DNA of 64,000 bases from Viola odorata (taxonomy: Eukaryota; Streptophyta; Magnoliopsida; Malpighiales; Violaceae): assembly GCA_963691705.1 (NCBI GenBank), contig OY829537.1:39187514-39251513 (forward strand). The letters run 5' to 3'. The position numbers were made by a program, and so were the translations under genes. Every line of letters begins with the position of its first letter. Within the stretch, counting starts at the first letter, position 1. A model generated the notes under the pieces. That model saw only the letters and a program-made list of their open reading frames with translations. It searched no databases and was not told the origin of the DNA. Below, piece by piece: positions 1 to 12,400 of the stretch.

Positions 1-778
1 TCACGGACGATGATGCAGAAATGTAAAGGTATCTGGGCGAGGCTATCGTAGTCACGGATACTGATGTAGAATATAAAGGTAACCGGGCGGGGCTATGGCT
101 GTCACGGACGCTGATGCAGAAAAGTAAAGGTAACCGGGCGGGGCTATCGCAGTCACGGACGCTGATGCAGAAAAGTAAAGGTAACCGGGCGGGGCTATCG
201 CAGTCACGGACGCTGATGCAGAAAAGTAAAGGTATCCGAGCGAGGCTATCGCAGTCACAGACGCTGATGCAGAAATGTAAAGTTATCTGAGCGAGGCTAT
301 CGCATTCACGGACGCTGATGCAGAAAAGTAAAGGTAACCGGGCGGGGCTATCGCAGTCATGGACGCTGATGCAGAAAAGTAAAGGTATCCGAGTGAGGCT
401 ATCGCAGTCACGGATGCTGATGCAGAAATGTAAAGGTATGCGGGCGAGGCTATCGCAGTCACAGACGCTGATGCAGAAATGTATAGTTATCGGAGCGAGG
501 CTATCGCATTCACGGACGCTGATGCAGAAAAGTAAAGGTATCCGGGCGAGGCTATCGCAGACACGGACGCTGATGAAGAAATGTAAAGGTATCCGGGCGA
601 GGCTATCGTAGTCACGGATGCTGATGCAGAAATGTAAAGGTATTCGGGCGAGGCTATCGCACTCACGGAGCCTGATGCAGAAAAGTAGAGGTATCCGGGC
701 GAGGCTATCTCAGTCAAGGATGCTGATGCAGAAATGTAAAGGTATCCAGGCGAGGCTATCGCAGTCACGGATACTGAT

Positions 779-828
779 GCACAAACTAAAGGTATCCGGG
801 GGAGTCTAGCACAATCGCAGATACTAAT
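779..828 (+). repeat. H monomer, most diverged 50-bp subtype
   Basis: This monomer is 50 bp because one base is missing near CACAAACTAAAGG. Its second half, GGGGAGTCTAGCACAATC followed by a GATACTAAT ending, is unlike other subtypes. Two sub-forms alternate through the array. One has CACAAACTAAAGG with CAGATACTAAT. The other has CAGAAACTAAAGG with CGGATTCTAAT, for example at 4183 and 18151. I counted about 77 copies by hand. They are the best landmarks for aligning higher-order units. Confidence 0.9.
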
Positions 829-930
829 GCAGAAGAGTAAAGGTATTCGGGGGAGGCTATCGCAGTCACGGACGTTGATGCAGAAATGTAAAGGTATCTG
901 GGCGATGCTATCGTAGTCACGGATACTGAT

Positions 931-980
931 GCAGAATATAAAGGTAACCGGGCGGGGCTATTGAAGTCACGGACGCTGAT
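931..980 (+). repeat. N monomer, 50-bp subtype with TATAAA core
   Basis: The start reads GCAGAATATAAAGGTAACC, one base shorter than the C form GCAGAAATGTAAAGG, followed by GGGCGGGGCTAT. The change creates a TATAAA hexamer in nearly every N monomer; one sub-form reads AATATAATGG instead (for example at 5401). N always follows a C monomer ending GTAGTCACGGATACTGAT or ATAGTCACGGATACTGAT. It occurs both inside the H-K-C-N cassette and outside it, for example near 1134, 3776 and 3979. Confidence 0.88.
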
Positions 981-1640
981 GCAGAAAAGAAAAGGTAACC
1001 GGGCGGGGCTATTGCAGTCACGGACGCTGATGCAGAAAAGTGAAGATATCCGGGCGAGGCTATCGCAGTCACGGATACTGATGCAGAAATGTAAAGGTAT
1101 CTGGGCGAGGCTATCATAGTCACGGATACTGATGTAGAATATAAAGGTAACCGGCCGGGGCTATCGCAGTCACGGACGCTGATGCAGAAATGTGAAGGTA
1201 TCCGGGCGAGGCAATCGCAATCACGGATCCTGATGCAGAAAAGTAAAGGTATCCGGGCGAGGCTATAACAGTCACGGACATTGATCCAGAAATGTAAAGG
1301 TATCCGCGCGAGGCTATTGCAGTCACGGATACAGATGCAGAAAATAAAGGTATCTGGGGGAGTCTAGCACAATCACGGATTCTAATGCAGAAAAGTAAAG
1401 GTTTCCGGGCGAGGCTATCGCAGTCACGGACGTTGATGCAGAAATGTAAAGGTATCTGGGCGAGTCTATCGTAGTCACGGATACTGATGCAGAATATAAA
1501 GGTAACCGGGCGGGGCTATCGCAGTCACGGACGCTGATGCAGAAAACTAAAGGTATCCGGGCGAGGCTATCGCAGTCACGGACGTTGATGCAGAAATGTA
1601 AAGGTATCTAGGCGAGGCTATTATAGTCACGGATACTGAT

Positions 1641-1689
1641 GCAGAATATAAAGGTAACCGGGCGGGGTATCGCAGTCACGGACGCTGAT
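1641..1689 (+). repeat. 49-bp N-derived monomer, unit landmark
   Basis: This N monomer has lost two more bases, reading GGGCGGGGTATCGCAG where other N copies have GGGCGGGGCTATCG, giving 49 bp. I find twelve copies, starting at 1641, 5654, 11192, 20690, 23839, 31002, 36288, 40303, 44369, 48690, 53011 and 59773. Each higher-order unit of the 4.0 to 5.5-kb class carries one. The last three have AACTGGGC instead of AACCGGGC, which marks the right-hand lineage. Confidence 0.88.
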
Positions 1690-2605
1690 GCAGAAATGTA
1701 AAGTTATCTGAGCGAGGCTATCGCATTCACGGACGCTGATGCAGAAATGTAAAGGTATTCGGGCGAGGCTATCGCAGTCTCGGACGCGGATGCAGAACTG
1801 TAAAGTTATCTGAGCTAGGCTATCGCATTCACGGACGCTGATGCAGAAAAGTAAAGGTATCTGGGCGAGGCTATCGTAGTCACGGAGGCTGATGCAGAAA
1901 TGTAAAGGTATTCGGGCGAGGCTATCGGAGTCACGGACGCTGATGCAGAAATGTAAAGTTATCTGAGCGAGGCTATCGCATTCACGGACGCTGATGCAGA
2001 AAAGTAAAGGTATCCGGGCGAGGCTATCGCAGTCACGGACGCTGATGAAGAAATGTAAAGGTATCCGGGCGAGGCTATCGTCGTCACGGATGCTGATGCA
2101 GAAATGTAAAGGTATTCGGGCCAGGTTATTGCACTCACGGAGCCTGATGCAGAAAAGTAAAGGTATCCGGGCGAGCCTATCGTAGTCACGGATGCTGATA
2201 CAGAAATGTAAAGGTATCCGGGCGAGGATATCGCAGTCACGGATACTGATGCACAAACTAAAGTTGTCCCGGGAAGTCTAGCACAATCACAGATACTAAT
2301 GCAAAAGAGTAAAGGTATCCGGGGGAGGCTATCGCAGTCACGGACGTTGATGCAGAAATGTAAAGGTATCTGGGCGAGGCTATCGTAGTCACGGATACTG
2401 ATGCAGAATATAAAGGTAACCGGGCGGGGCTATGGCAGTCACGGACGCTGATGCAGAAAAGTAAAGGTAACCGGGCGGGGCTATCGCAGTCACGGACGCT
2501 GATGCAGAAAAGTAAAGGTATCCGAGCGAGGCTATCGCAGTCACAGACGCTGATGCAGAAATGTAAAGTTATCTGAGCGAGGCTATCGCATTCACGGACG
2601 CTGAT

Positions 2606-2656
2606 GCAGAAAAGTAAAGGTATCCGGGCGAGGCTATCGCAGTCACGGACGCTGAT
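2606..2656 (+). repeat. canonical 51-bp monomer (K subtype)
   Basis: This copy represents the most common form and serves as the reference phase, starting at GCAG and ending at CTGAT. K monomers have AGAAAAGTAAAGG near the start; C monomers have AGAAATGTAAAGG instead. Other recurring variants are GGTATCTGGG, GGTAACCGGGCGGGG, GTTATCTGAGCG, GGTATTCGGG and GGTATGCGGG in the first half, and CGTAG, CGCATTC or CACAGACG in the second half. The CpGs fall at monomer positions 20, 24, 33, 41 and 45. Three of the six frames are free of stop codons because 51 bp equals 17 codons. Confidence 0.95.
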
Positions 2657-5460
2657 GCAGAAATGTAAAGGTATCCGGGCGAGGTTATCGTAGTCACGGA
2701 TGCTGATGTAGAAATGTAAAGGTATGCGGGCGAGGCTATCGCAGTCACGGACGCTGATGCAAAAATGTAAAGTTATCTGAGCGAGGCTATCGCATTCACG
2801 GACGCTGATGCAGAAAAGTAAAGGTATCCGGGCGAGGCTATCGCAGTCACGGACGCTGATGAAGAAATGTAAAGGTATCCGGGCGAGGCTATCGTAGTAA
2901 CGGATGCTGATGCAGAAATGTAAAGGTATTCGGGCGAGGCTATCGCACTCACGAAGCCTGATGCAGAAAAGTAGAGGTATCCGGGCGAGGCTATCACAGT
3001 CACGGATGCTGATGCAGAAATGTAAAGTTATTTGAGCGAGGCTATCGCATTCACGGACGCTGATGCAGAAAAGTAAAGGTATCCGGGCGAGTCTATCGCA
3101 ATCACGGACGCTGATGCAGAAATGTAAAGGTATGCGGGCGAGGCTATCGCAGTCACGGACGTTGATGTAGAAATGTAAAGTTATCTGAGCGAGGCTATCG
3201 CATTCACGGACGCTGATGCAGAAATGTAAAGGTATGCGGGCGAGGCTATCACAGTCACGGACGTTGATCCAGAAATGTAAAGGTATCCGGGCGAGGCTAT
3301 CGCAGTCACGGATACTGATGCACAAACTAAAGGTATCCGGGGAAGTCTAGCACAATCACAGATACTAATGCAGAAGAGTAAAGGTATTCGGGGGAGGCTA
3401 TCGCAGTCACGGACGTTGATGCAGAAATGTAAAGGTATCTGGGCGATGCTATCGTAGTCACGGATACTGATGCAGAATATAAAGGTAACCGGGCGGGGCT
3501 ATTGAAGTCACGGACGCTGATGCAGAAAAGTAAAGGTATCCGAGCGAGGCTATCACAGTCACAGACGCTGATGCAGAAATGTAAAGTTATCTGAGCGAGG
3601 CTATCGCATTCACGGACGCTGATGCAGAAAAGTAAAGGTATCCGAGCGAGGCTATCGCAGTCACAGACGCTGATGCAGAAATGTAAAGTTATCTGAGCGA
3701 GGCTATCGCAGTCACAGACGCTGATGCAGAAATGTAAAGGTATCCGGGCGAGGCTATCGCAGTCACGGATACTGATGCAGAATATAAAGGTAACCGGGCG
3801 GGGCTATTGAAGTCACGGACGCTGATGCAGAAAAGTAAAGGTAACCGGGCGGGGCTATTGCAGTCACGGACGCTGATGCAGAAAAGTGAAGATATCCGGC
3901 CGAGGCTATCACAGTCACGGATACTGATGCAGAAATGTAAAGGTATCTGGGCGAGGCTATCATAGTCACGGATACTGATGCAGAATATAAAGGTAACCGG
4001 CCGGGGCTATCGCAGTCACGGACGCTGATGTAGAAATGTAAAGGTATCCGGGCGAGGCAATCGCAATCACGGATCCTGATGCAGAAAAGTAAAGGTATCC
4101 GGTCGAGGCTATAACAGTCACGGACATTGATCCAGAAATGTAAAGGTATCCGCGCGAGGCTATTGCAGTCACGGATACTGATGCAGAAACTAAAGGTATC
4201 CGGGGGAGTCTAGCACAATCACGGATTCTAATGCAGAAAAGTAAAGGTTTCCGGGCGAGGCTATCGCAGTCACGGACGTTGATGCAGAAATGTAAAGGTA
4301 TCTGGGCGAGTCTATCGTAGTCACGGATACTGATGCAGAATATAAAGGTAACCGGGCGGGGCTATCGCGGTCACGGACGCTGATGCAGAAATGTAAAGGT
4401 ATCCGGGCGACGCAATCGCAATCACGGATCCTGATGCAGAAAAGTAAAGGTATCCGGCCGAGGCTATCGCAGTAACGGATACTGATGCAGAAAAGTAAAG
4501 GTATCTGGGTGAGGAAATCGCAATCACGGACGTTGATGCAGAAATGTAAAGGTATCTAGGCGAGGCTATCGTAGTCACGGATACTGATGCAGAATATAAT
4601 GGTAACCGGGCGGGGCTATTGCAGTCACGGACACTGATGCAGAAATGTAAAGGTATCCGGGCGAGGCAATCGCTATCACGGATCCTGATGCAGAAAAGTA
4701 AAGGTATCCGGGCGAGGCTATCACAGTCACGGACGTTGATCCAGAAATGTAAAGGTATCCGGGCGAGGCTATCGCAGTCACGGATACTGATGCACAAACT
4801 AAAGGTATCCGGGGAAGTCTAGCACAATCACAGATACTAATGCAGAAGAGTAAAGGTATTCGGGGGAGGCTATCGCAGTCACGGACGTTGATGCAGAAAT
4901 GTAAAGGTATCTGGGCGATGCTATCGTAGTCACGGATACTGATGCAGAATATAAAGGTAACCGGGCGGGGCTATTGAAGTCACGGACGCTGATGCAGAAA
5001 AGTAAAGGTATCCGAGCGAGGCTATCACAGTCACAGACGCTGATGCAGAAATGTAAAGTTATCTGAGCGAGGCTATCGCATTCACGGACGCTGATGCAGA
5101 AAAGTAAAGGTATCCGAGCGAGGCTATCGCAGTCACAGACGCTGAAGCAGAAATGTAAAGTTATCTGAGCGAGGCTATCGCAGTCACAGACGCTGATGCA
5201 GAAATGTAAAGGTATCCGAGCGAGGCTATCGCAGTCACGGATACTGATGCACAAACTAAAGGTATCCGGGGAAGTCTAGCACAATCACAGATACTAATGC
5301 AGAAAAGTAAAGGTATCTGGGTGAGGAAATCGCAATCACGGACGTTGATGCAGAAATGTAAAGGTATCTAGGCGAGGCTATCGTAGTCACGGATACTGAT
5401 GCAGAATATAATGGTAACCGGGCGGGGCTATTGCAGTCACGGACGCTGATGCAGAAATGT

Positions 5461-8400
5461 AAAGGTATCTGGGCGAGTCTATCGTAGTCACGGATACTGA
5501 TGCAGAATATAAAGGTAACCGGGCGGGGCTATCGCAGTCACGGACGCTGATGCAGAAAACTAAAGGTATCCGGGCGAGGCTATCGCAGTCACGGACGTTG
5601 ATGCAGAAATGTAAAGGTATCTAGGCGAGGCTATTATAGTCACGGATACTGATGCAGAATATAAAGGTAACCGGGCGGGGTATCGCAGTCACGGACGCTG
5701 ATGCAGAAATGTAAAGTTATCTGAGCGAGGCTATCGCATTCACGGACGCTGATGCAGAAATGTAAAGGTATTCGGGCGAGGCTATCGCAGTCTCGGACGC
5801 GGATGCAGAACTGTAAAGTTATCTGAGCTAGGCTATCGCATTCACGGACGCTGATGCAGAAAAGTAAAGGTATCTGGGCGAGGCTATCGTAGTCACGGAG
5901 GCTGATGCAGAAATGTAAAGGTATTCGGGCGAGGCTATCGGAGTCACGGACGCTGATGCAGAAATGTAAAGTTATCTGAGCGAGGCTATCGCATTCACGG
6001 ACGCTGATGCAGAAAAGTAAAGGTATCCGGGCGAGGCTATCGCAGTCACGGACGCTGATGAAGAAATGTAAAGGTATCCGGGCGAGGCTATCGTCGTCAC
6101 GGATGCTGATGCAGAAATGTAAAGGTATTCGGGCCAGGTTATTGCACTCACGGAGCCTGATGCAGAAAAGTAAAGGTATCCGGGCGAGCCTATCGTAGTC
6201 ACGGATGCTGATACAGAAATGTAAAGGTATCCGGGCGAGGATATCGCAGTCACGGATACTGATGCACAAACTAAAGTTGTCCCGGGAAGTCTAGCACAAT
6301 CACAGATACTAATGCAAAAGAGTAAAGGTATCCGGGGGAGGCTATCGCAGTCACGGACGTTGATGCAGAAATGTAAAGGTATCTGGGCGAGGCTATCGTA
6401 GTCACGGATACTGATGCAGAATATAAAGGTAACCGGGCGGGGCTATGGCAGTCACGGACGCTGATGCAGAAAAGTAAAGGTAACCGGGCGGGGCTATCGC
6501 AGTCACGGACGCTGATGCAGAAAAGTAAAGGTATCCGAGCGAGGCTATCGCAGTCACAGACGCTGATGCAGAAATGTAAAGTTATCTGAGCGAGGCTATC
6601 GCATTCACGGACGCTGATGCAGAAAAGTAAAGGTATCCGGGCGAGGCTATCGCAGTCACGGACGCTGATGCAGAAATGTAAAGGTATCCGGGCGAGGTTA
6701 TCGTAGTCACGGATGCTGATGTAGAAATGTAAAGGTATGCGGGCGAGGCTATCGCAGTCACGGACGCTGATGCAAAAATGTAAAGTTATCTGAGCGAGGC
6801 TATCGCATTCACGGACGCTGATGCAGAAAAGTAAAGGTATCCGGGCGAGGCTATCGCAGTCACGGACGCTGATGAAGAAATGTAAAGGTATCCGGGCGAG
6901 GCTATCGTAGTAACGGATGCTGATGCAGAAATGTAAAGGTATTCGGGCGAGGCTATCGCACTCACGAAGCCTGATGCAGAAAAGTAGAGGTATCCGGGCG
7001 AGGCTATCACAGTCACGGATGCTGATGCAGAAATGTAAAGTTATTTGAGCGAGGCTATCGCATTCACGGACGCTGATGCAGAAAAGTAAAGGTATCCGGG
7101 CGAGTCTATCGCAATCACGGACGCTGATGCAGAAATGTAAAGGTATGCGGGCGAGGCTATCGCAGTCACGGACGTTGATGTAGAAATGTAAAGTTATCTG
7201 AGCGAGGCTATCGCATTCACGGACGCTGATGCAGAAATGTAAAGGTATGCGGGCGAGGCTATCACAGTCACGGACGTTGATCCAGAAATGTAAAGGTATC
7301 CGGGCGAGGCTATCGCAGTCACGGATACTGATGCACAAACTAAAGGTATCCGGGGAAGTCTAGCACAATCACAGATACTAATGCAGAAGAGTAAAGGTAT
7401 TCGGGGGAGGCTATCGCAGTCACGGACGTTGATGCAGAAATGTAAAGGTATCTGGGCGATGCTATCGTAGTCACGGATACTGATGCAGAATATAAAGGTA
7501 ACCGGGCGGGGCTATTGAAGTCACGGACGCTGATGCAGAAAAGTAAAGGTATCCGAGCGAGGCTATCACAGTCACAGACGCTGATGCAGAAATGTAAAGT
7601 TATCTGAGCGAGGCTATCGCATTCACGGACGCTGATGCAGAAAAGTAAAGGTATCCGAGCGAGGCTATCGCAGTCACAGACGCTGATGCAGAAATGTAAA
7701 GTTATCTGAGCGAGGCTATCGCAGTCACAGACGCTGATGCAGAAATGTAAAGGTATCCGGGCGAGGCTATCGCAGTCACGGATACTGATGCAGAATATAA
7801 AGGTAACCGGGCGGGGCTATTGAAGTCACGGACGCTGATGCAGAAAAGTAAAGGTAACCGGGCGGGGCTATTGCAGTCACGGACGCTGATGCAGAAAAGT
7901 GAAGATATCCGGCCGAGGCTATCACAGTCACGGATACTGATGCAGAAATGTAAAGGTATCTGGGCGAGGCTATCATAGTCACGGATACTGATGCAGAATA
8001 TAAAGGTAACCGGCCGGGGCTATCGCAGTCACGGACGCTGATGTAGAAATGTAAAGGTATCCGGGCGAGGCAATCGCAATCACGGATCCTGATGCAGAAA
8101 AGTAAAGGTATCCGGTCGAGGCTATAACAGTCACGGACATTGATCCAGAAATGTAAAGGTATCCGCGCGAGGCTATTGCAGTCACGGATACTGATGCAGA
8201 AACTAAAGGTATCCGGGGGAGTCTAGCACAATCACGGATTCTAATGCAGAAAAGTAAAGGTTTCCGGGCGAGGCTATCGCAGTCACGGACGTTGATGCAG
8301 AAATGTAAAGGTATCTGGGCGAGTCTATCGTAGTCACGGATACTGATGCAGAATATAAAGGTAACCGGGCGGGGCTATCGCGGTCACGGACGCTGATGCA

Positions 8401-9473
8401 GAAATGTAAAGGTATCCGGGCGACGCAATCGCAATCACGGATCCTGATGCAGAAAAGTAAAGGTATCCGGCCGAGGCTATCGCAGTAACGGATACTGATG
8501 CAGAAAAGTAAAGGTATCTGGGTGAGGAAATCGCAATCACGGACGTTGATGCAGAAATGTAAAGGTATCTAGGCGAGGCTATCGTAGTCACGGATACTGA
8601 TGCAGAATATAATGGTAACCGGGCGGGGCTATTGCAGTCACGGACACTGATGCAGAAATGTAAAGGTATCCGGGCGAGGCAATCGCTATCACGGATCCTG
8701 ATGCAGAAAAGTAAAGGTATCCGGGCGAGGCTATCACAGTCACGGACGTTGATCCAGAAATGTAAAGGTATCCGGGCGAGGCTATCGCAGTCACGGATAC
8801 TGATGCACAAACTAAAGGTATCCGGGGAAGTCTAGCACAATCACAGATACTAATGCAGAAGAGTAAAGGTATTCGGGGGAGGCTATCGCAGTCACGGACG
8901 TTGATGCAGAAATGTAAAGGTATCTGGGCGATGCTATCGTAGTCACGGATACTGATGCAGAATATAAAGGTAACCGGGCGGGGCTATTGAAGTCACGGAC
9001 GCTGATGCAGAAAAGTAAAGGTATCCGAGCGAGGCTATCACAGTCACAGACGCTGATGCAGAAATGTAAAGTTATCTGAGCGAGGCTATCGCATTCACGG
9101 ACGCTGATGCAGAAAAGTAAAGGTATCCGAGCGAGGCTATCGCAGTCACAGACGCTGAAGCAGAAATGTAAAGTTATCTGAGCGAGGCTATCGCAGTCAC
9201 AGACGCTGATGCAGAAATGTAAAGGTATCCGAGCGAGGCTATCGCAGTCACGGATACTGATGCACAAACTAAAGGTATCCGGGGAAGTCTAGCACAATCA
9301 CAGATACTAATGCAGAAAAGTAAAGGTATCTGGGTGAGGAAATCGCAATCACGGACGTTGATGCAGAAATGTAAAGGTATCTAGGCGAGGCTATCGTAGT
9401 CACGGATACTGATGCAGAATATAATGGTAACCGGGCGGGGCTATTGCAGTCACGGACGCTGATGCAGAAATGT
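5461..9473. repeat. 4013-bp tandem duplication, copy 2
   Basis: This is the direct neighbour of the preceding copy. It begins inside a C monomer, so the cassette that would have started at the junction has no H or K: 5461 reads straight into GTATCTGGGCGAGTC and then an N monomer. Cassettes follow at 6264, 7333, 8196, 8805 and 9262. After 9473 the sequence continues with the normal downstream part of the unit (GAGGCAATCGCTATC), which is absent after copy 1. Confidence 0.88.
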
Positions 9474-12400
9474 AAAGGTATCCGGGCGAGGCAATCGCTA
9501 TCACGGATACTGATGCAGAAAAGTAAAGGTATCCGGGGGAGGCTATCGTAGTCACGGACGATGATGCAGAAATGTAAAGGTATCTGGGCGAGGCTATCGT
9601 AGTCACGGATACTGATGTAGAATATAAAGGTAACCGGGCGGGGCTATGGCTGTCACGGACGCTGATGCAGAAAAGTAAAGGTAACCGGGCGGGGCTATCG
9701 CAGTCACGGACGCTGATGCAGAAAAGTAAAGGTAACCGGGCGGGGCTATCGCAGTCACGGACGCTGATGCAGAAAAGTAAAGGTATCCGAGCGAGGCTAT
9801 CGCAGTCACAGACGCTGATGCAGAAATGTAAAGTTATCTGAGCGAGGCTATCGCATTCACGGACGCTGATGCAGAAAAGTAAAGGTAACCGGGCGGGGCT
9901 ATCGCAGTCATGGACGCTGATGCAGAAAAGTAAAGGTATCCGAGTGAGGCTATCGCAGTCACGGATGCTGATGCAGAAATGTAAAGGTATGCGGGCGAGG
10001 CTATCGCAGTCACAGACGCTGATGCAGAAATGTATAGTTATCGGAGCGAGGCTATCGCATTCACGGACGCTGATGCAGAAAAGTAAAGGTATCCGGGCGA
10101 GGCTATCGCAGACACGGACGCTGATGAAGAAATGTAAAGGTATCCGGGCGAGGCTATCGTAGTCACGGATGCTGATGCAGAAATGTAAAGGTATTCGGGC
10201 GAGGCTATCGCACTCACGGAGCCTGATGCAGAAAAGTAGAGGTATCCGGGCGAGGCTATCTCAGTCAAGGATGCTGATGCAGAAATGTAAAGGTATCCAG
10301 GCGAGGCTATCGCAGTCACGGATACTGATGCACAAACTAAAGGTATCCGGGGGAGTCTAGCACAATCGCAGATACTAATGCAGAAGAGTAAAGGTATTCG
10401 GGGGAGGCTATCGCAGTCACGGACGTTGATGCAGAAATGTAAAGGTATCTGGGCGATGCTATCGTAGTCACGGATACTGATGCAGAATATAAAGGTAACC
10501 GGGCGGGGCTATTGAAGTCACGGACGCTGATGCAGAAAAGAAAAGGTAACCGGGCGGGGCTATTGCAGTCACGGACGCTGATGCAGAAAAGTGAAGATAT
10601 CCGGGCGAGGCTATCGCAGTCACGGATACTGATGCAGAAATGTAAAGGTATCTGGGCGAGGCTATCATAGTCACGGATACTGATGTAGAATATAAAGGTA
10701 ACCGGCCGGGGCTATCGCAGTCACGGACGCTGATGCAGAAATGTGAAGGTATCCGGGCGAGGCAATCGCAATCACGGATCCTGATGCAGAAAAGTAAAGG
10801 TATCCGGGCGAGGCTATAACAGTCACGGACATTGATCCAGAAATGTAAAGGTATCCGCGCGAGGCTATTGCAGTCACGGATACAGATGCAGAAAATAAAG
10901 GTATCCGGGGGAGTCTAGCACAATCACGGATTCTAATGCAGAAAAGTAAAGGTTTCCGGGCGAGGCTATCGCAGTCACGGACGTTGATGCAGAAATGTAA
11001 AGGTATCTGGGCGAGTCTATCGTAGTCACGGATACTGATGCAGAATATAAAGGTAACCGGGCGGGGCTATCGCAGTCACGGACGCTGATGCAGAAAACTA
11101 AAGGTATCCGGGCGAGGCTATCGCAGTCACGGACGTTGATGCAGAAATGTAAAGGTATCTAGGCGAGGCTATTATAGTCACGGATACTGATGCAGAATAT
11201 AAAGGTAACCGGGCGGGGTATCGCAGTCACGGACGCTGATGCAGAAATGTAAAGTTATCTGAGCGAGGCTATCGCATTCACGGACGCTGATGCAGAAATG
11301 TAAAGGTATTCGGGCGAGGCTATCGCAGTCTCGGACGCGGATGCAGAACTGTAAAGTTATCTGAGCTAGGCTATCGCATTCACGGACGCTGATGCAGAAA
11401 AGTAAAGGTATCTGGGCGAGGCTATCGTAGTCACGGAGGCTGATGCAGAAATGTAAAGGTATTCGGGCGAGGCTATCGGAGTCACGGACGCTGATGCAGA
11501 AATGTAAAGTTATCTGAGCGAGGCTATCGCATTCACGGACGCTGATGCAGAAAAGTAAAGGTATCCGGGCGAGGCTATCGCAGTCACGGACGCTGATGAA
11601 GAAATGTAAAGGTATCCGGGCGAGGCTATCGTCGTCACGGATGCTGATGCAGAAATGTAAAGGTATTCGGGCCAGGTTATTGCACTCACGGAGCCTGATG
11701 CAGAAAAGTAAAGGTATCCGGGCGAGCCTATCGTAGTCACGGATGCTGATACAGAAATGTAAAGGTATCCGGGCGAGGATATCGCAGTCACGGATACTGA
11801 TGCACAAACTAAAGTTGTCCCGGGAAGTCTAGCACAATCACAGATACTAATGCAAAAGAGTAAAGGTATCCGGGGGAGGCTATCGCAGTCACGGACGTTG
11901 ATGCAGAAATGTAAAGGTATCTGGGCGAGGCTATCGTAGTCACGGATACTGATGCAGAATATAAAGGTAACCGGGCGGGGCTATGGCAGTCACGGACGCT
12001 GATGCAGAAAAGTAAAGGTAACCGGGCGGGGCTATCGCAGTCACGGACGCTGATGCAGAAAAGTAAAGGTATCCGGGCGAGTCTATCGCAATCACGGACG
12101 CTGATGCAGAAATGTAAAGGTATGCGGGCGAGGCTATCGCAGTCACGGACGTTGATGTAGAAATGTAAAGTTATCTGAGCGAGGCTATCGCATTCACGGA
12201 CGCTGATGCAGAAATGTAAAGGTATGCGGGCGAGGCTATCACAGTCACGGACGTTGATCCAGAAATGTAAAGGTATCCGGGCGAGGCTATCGCAGTCACG
12301 GATACTGATGCACAAACTAAAGGTATCCGGGGAAGTCTAGCACAATCACAGATACTAATGCAGAAGAGTAAAGGTATTCGGGGGAGGCTATCGCAGTCAC

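Larger units (their letters stand above)
779..980 (+). repeat. H-K-C-N cassette, type copy (202 bp)
   Basis: Four monomers occur in fixed order: H 779-828 (50 bp), K 829-879 (51 bp), C 880-930 (51 bp) and N 931-980 (50 bp). H carries CACAAACTAAAGG and TCTAGCACAATC. C carries TATCTGGGCGATGC and ends CGTAGTCACGGATACTGAT. The same order follows almost every H monomer in the window. Examples start at 1337, 2251, 3320, 4183, 4792, 5249, 6264, 10330, 18151, 30140, 39441, 49300, 57741 and 63483. The cassette ends carry the two 50-bp monomers, so each cassette shifts the reading phase by two bases. Confidence 0.9.
1..1447. repeat. left-truncated higher-order repeat copy
   Basis: This stretch matches 9552-10998 at a constant offset of 9551 bp; I noticed one difference, T at 1355 against C at 10906, which is a CpG transition. 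It includes an anchor at 52-258 (N monomer, CTATGGCTG junction and three AACCGGGCGGGG K monomers) and cassettes at 779 and 1337. The unit must begin to the left of the window. No gene or unique sequence is present. Confidence 0.85.
1448..5460. repeat. 4013-bp tandem duplication, copy 1
   Basis: Every landmark here recurs 4013 bp downstream, including cassettes at 2251, 3320, 4183, 4792 and 5249. I found no difference in the stretches I compared. The left edge lies within about 1433-1447, where CGTTGATG on one side faces CGCTGATG on the other. The right edge lies near 5461-5469, where GTATCTGGGCGAG faces GTATCCGGGCGAG. The length is 79 x 51 minus 16, as expected for a whole number of monomers with H, N and 49-bp forms included. 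Confidence 0.88.

Noticed and set aside
318..611. Forward-strand frames beginning ATG CAG AAA (for example 97 codons)
   Set aside because: The ATG is part of every monomer (GATGCAG), so starts occur every 51 bp. No promoter, signal or non-repeat domain accompanies them, and stops come from common monomer variants such as CGTAG.
618..668. CENP-B box
   Set aside because: TATTCGGGCGAGG monomers match TTCG....A of the box by chance, but the required CGGG at the 3' end is CTAT. In GTATCCGGG monomers A..CGGG fits but the TTCG half is absent.
931..980. Functional promoter at the TATAAA core
   Set aside because: Only the hexamer is visible. There is no initiator or downstream gene, and sub-forms break the core, so I keep it as an observation and not an annotated promoter.
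951..980. G-quadruplex in GGGCGGGGC of N and AACC-type monomers
   Set aside because: Each monomer offers only two adjacent G-runs, and the next suitable run is about 50 bp away, too far for a standard quadruplex.
1627..2256. Reverse-strand frame of 209 codons, with shorter forms elsewhere
   Set aside because: It lies in the same repeat, starts with TTG and ends in a short N monomer. A 51-bp deletion in two units simply removes 17 codons, as expected for non-coding repeat turnover.
2258..3325. Long reverse-strand open frame of 355 codons, with copies at 6271, 31568, 36854 and 40920, built from a 17-residue repeat
   Set aside because: The frame starts at TTG inside an H monomer, not at ATG. 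It stays open only because 51 bp is 17 codons, and it ends where short monomers shift the frame. Overlapping frames on both strands are equally open, and the length varies with monomer number.
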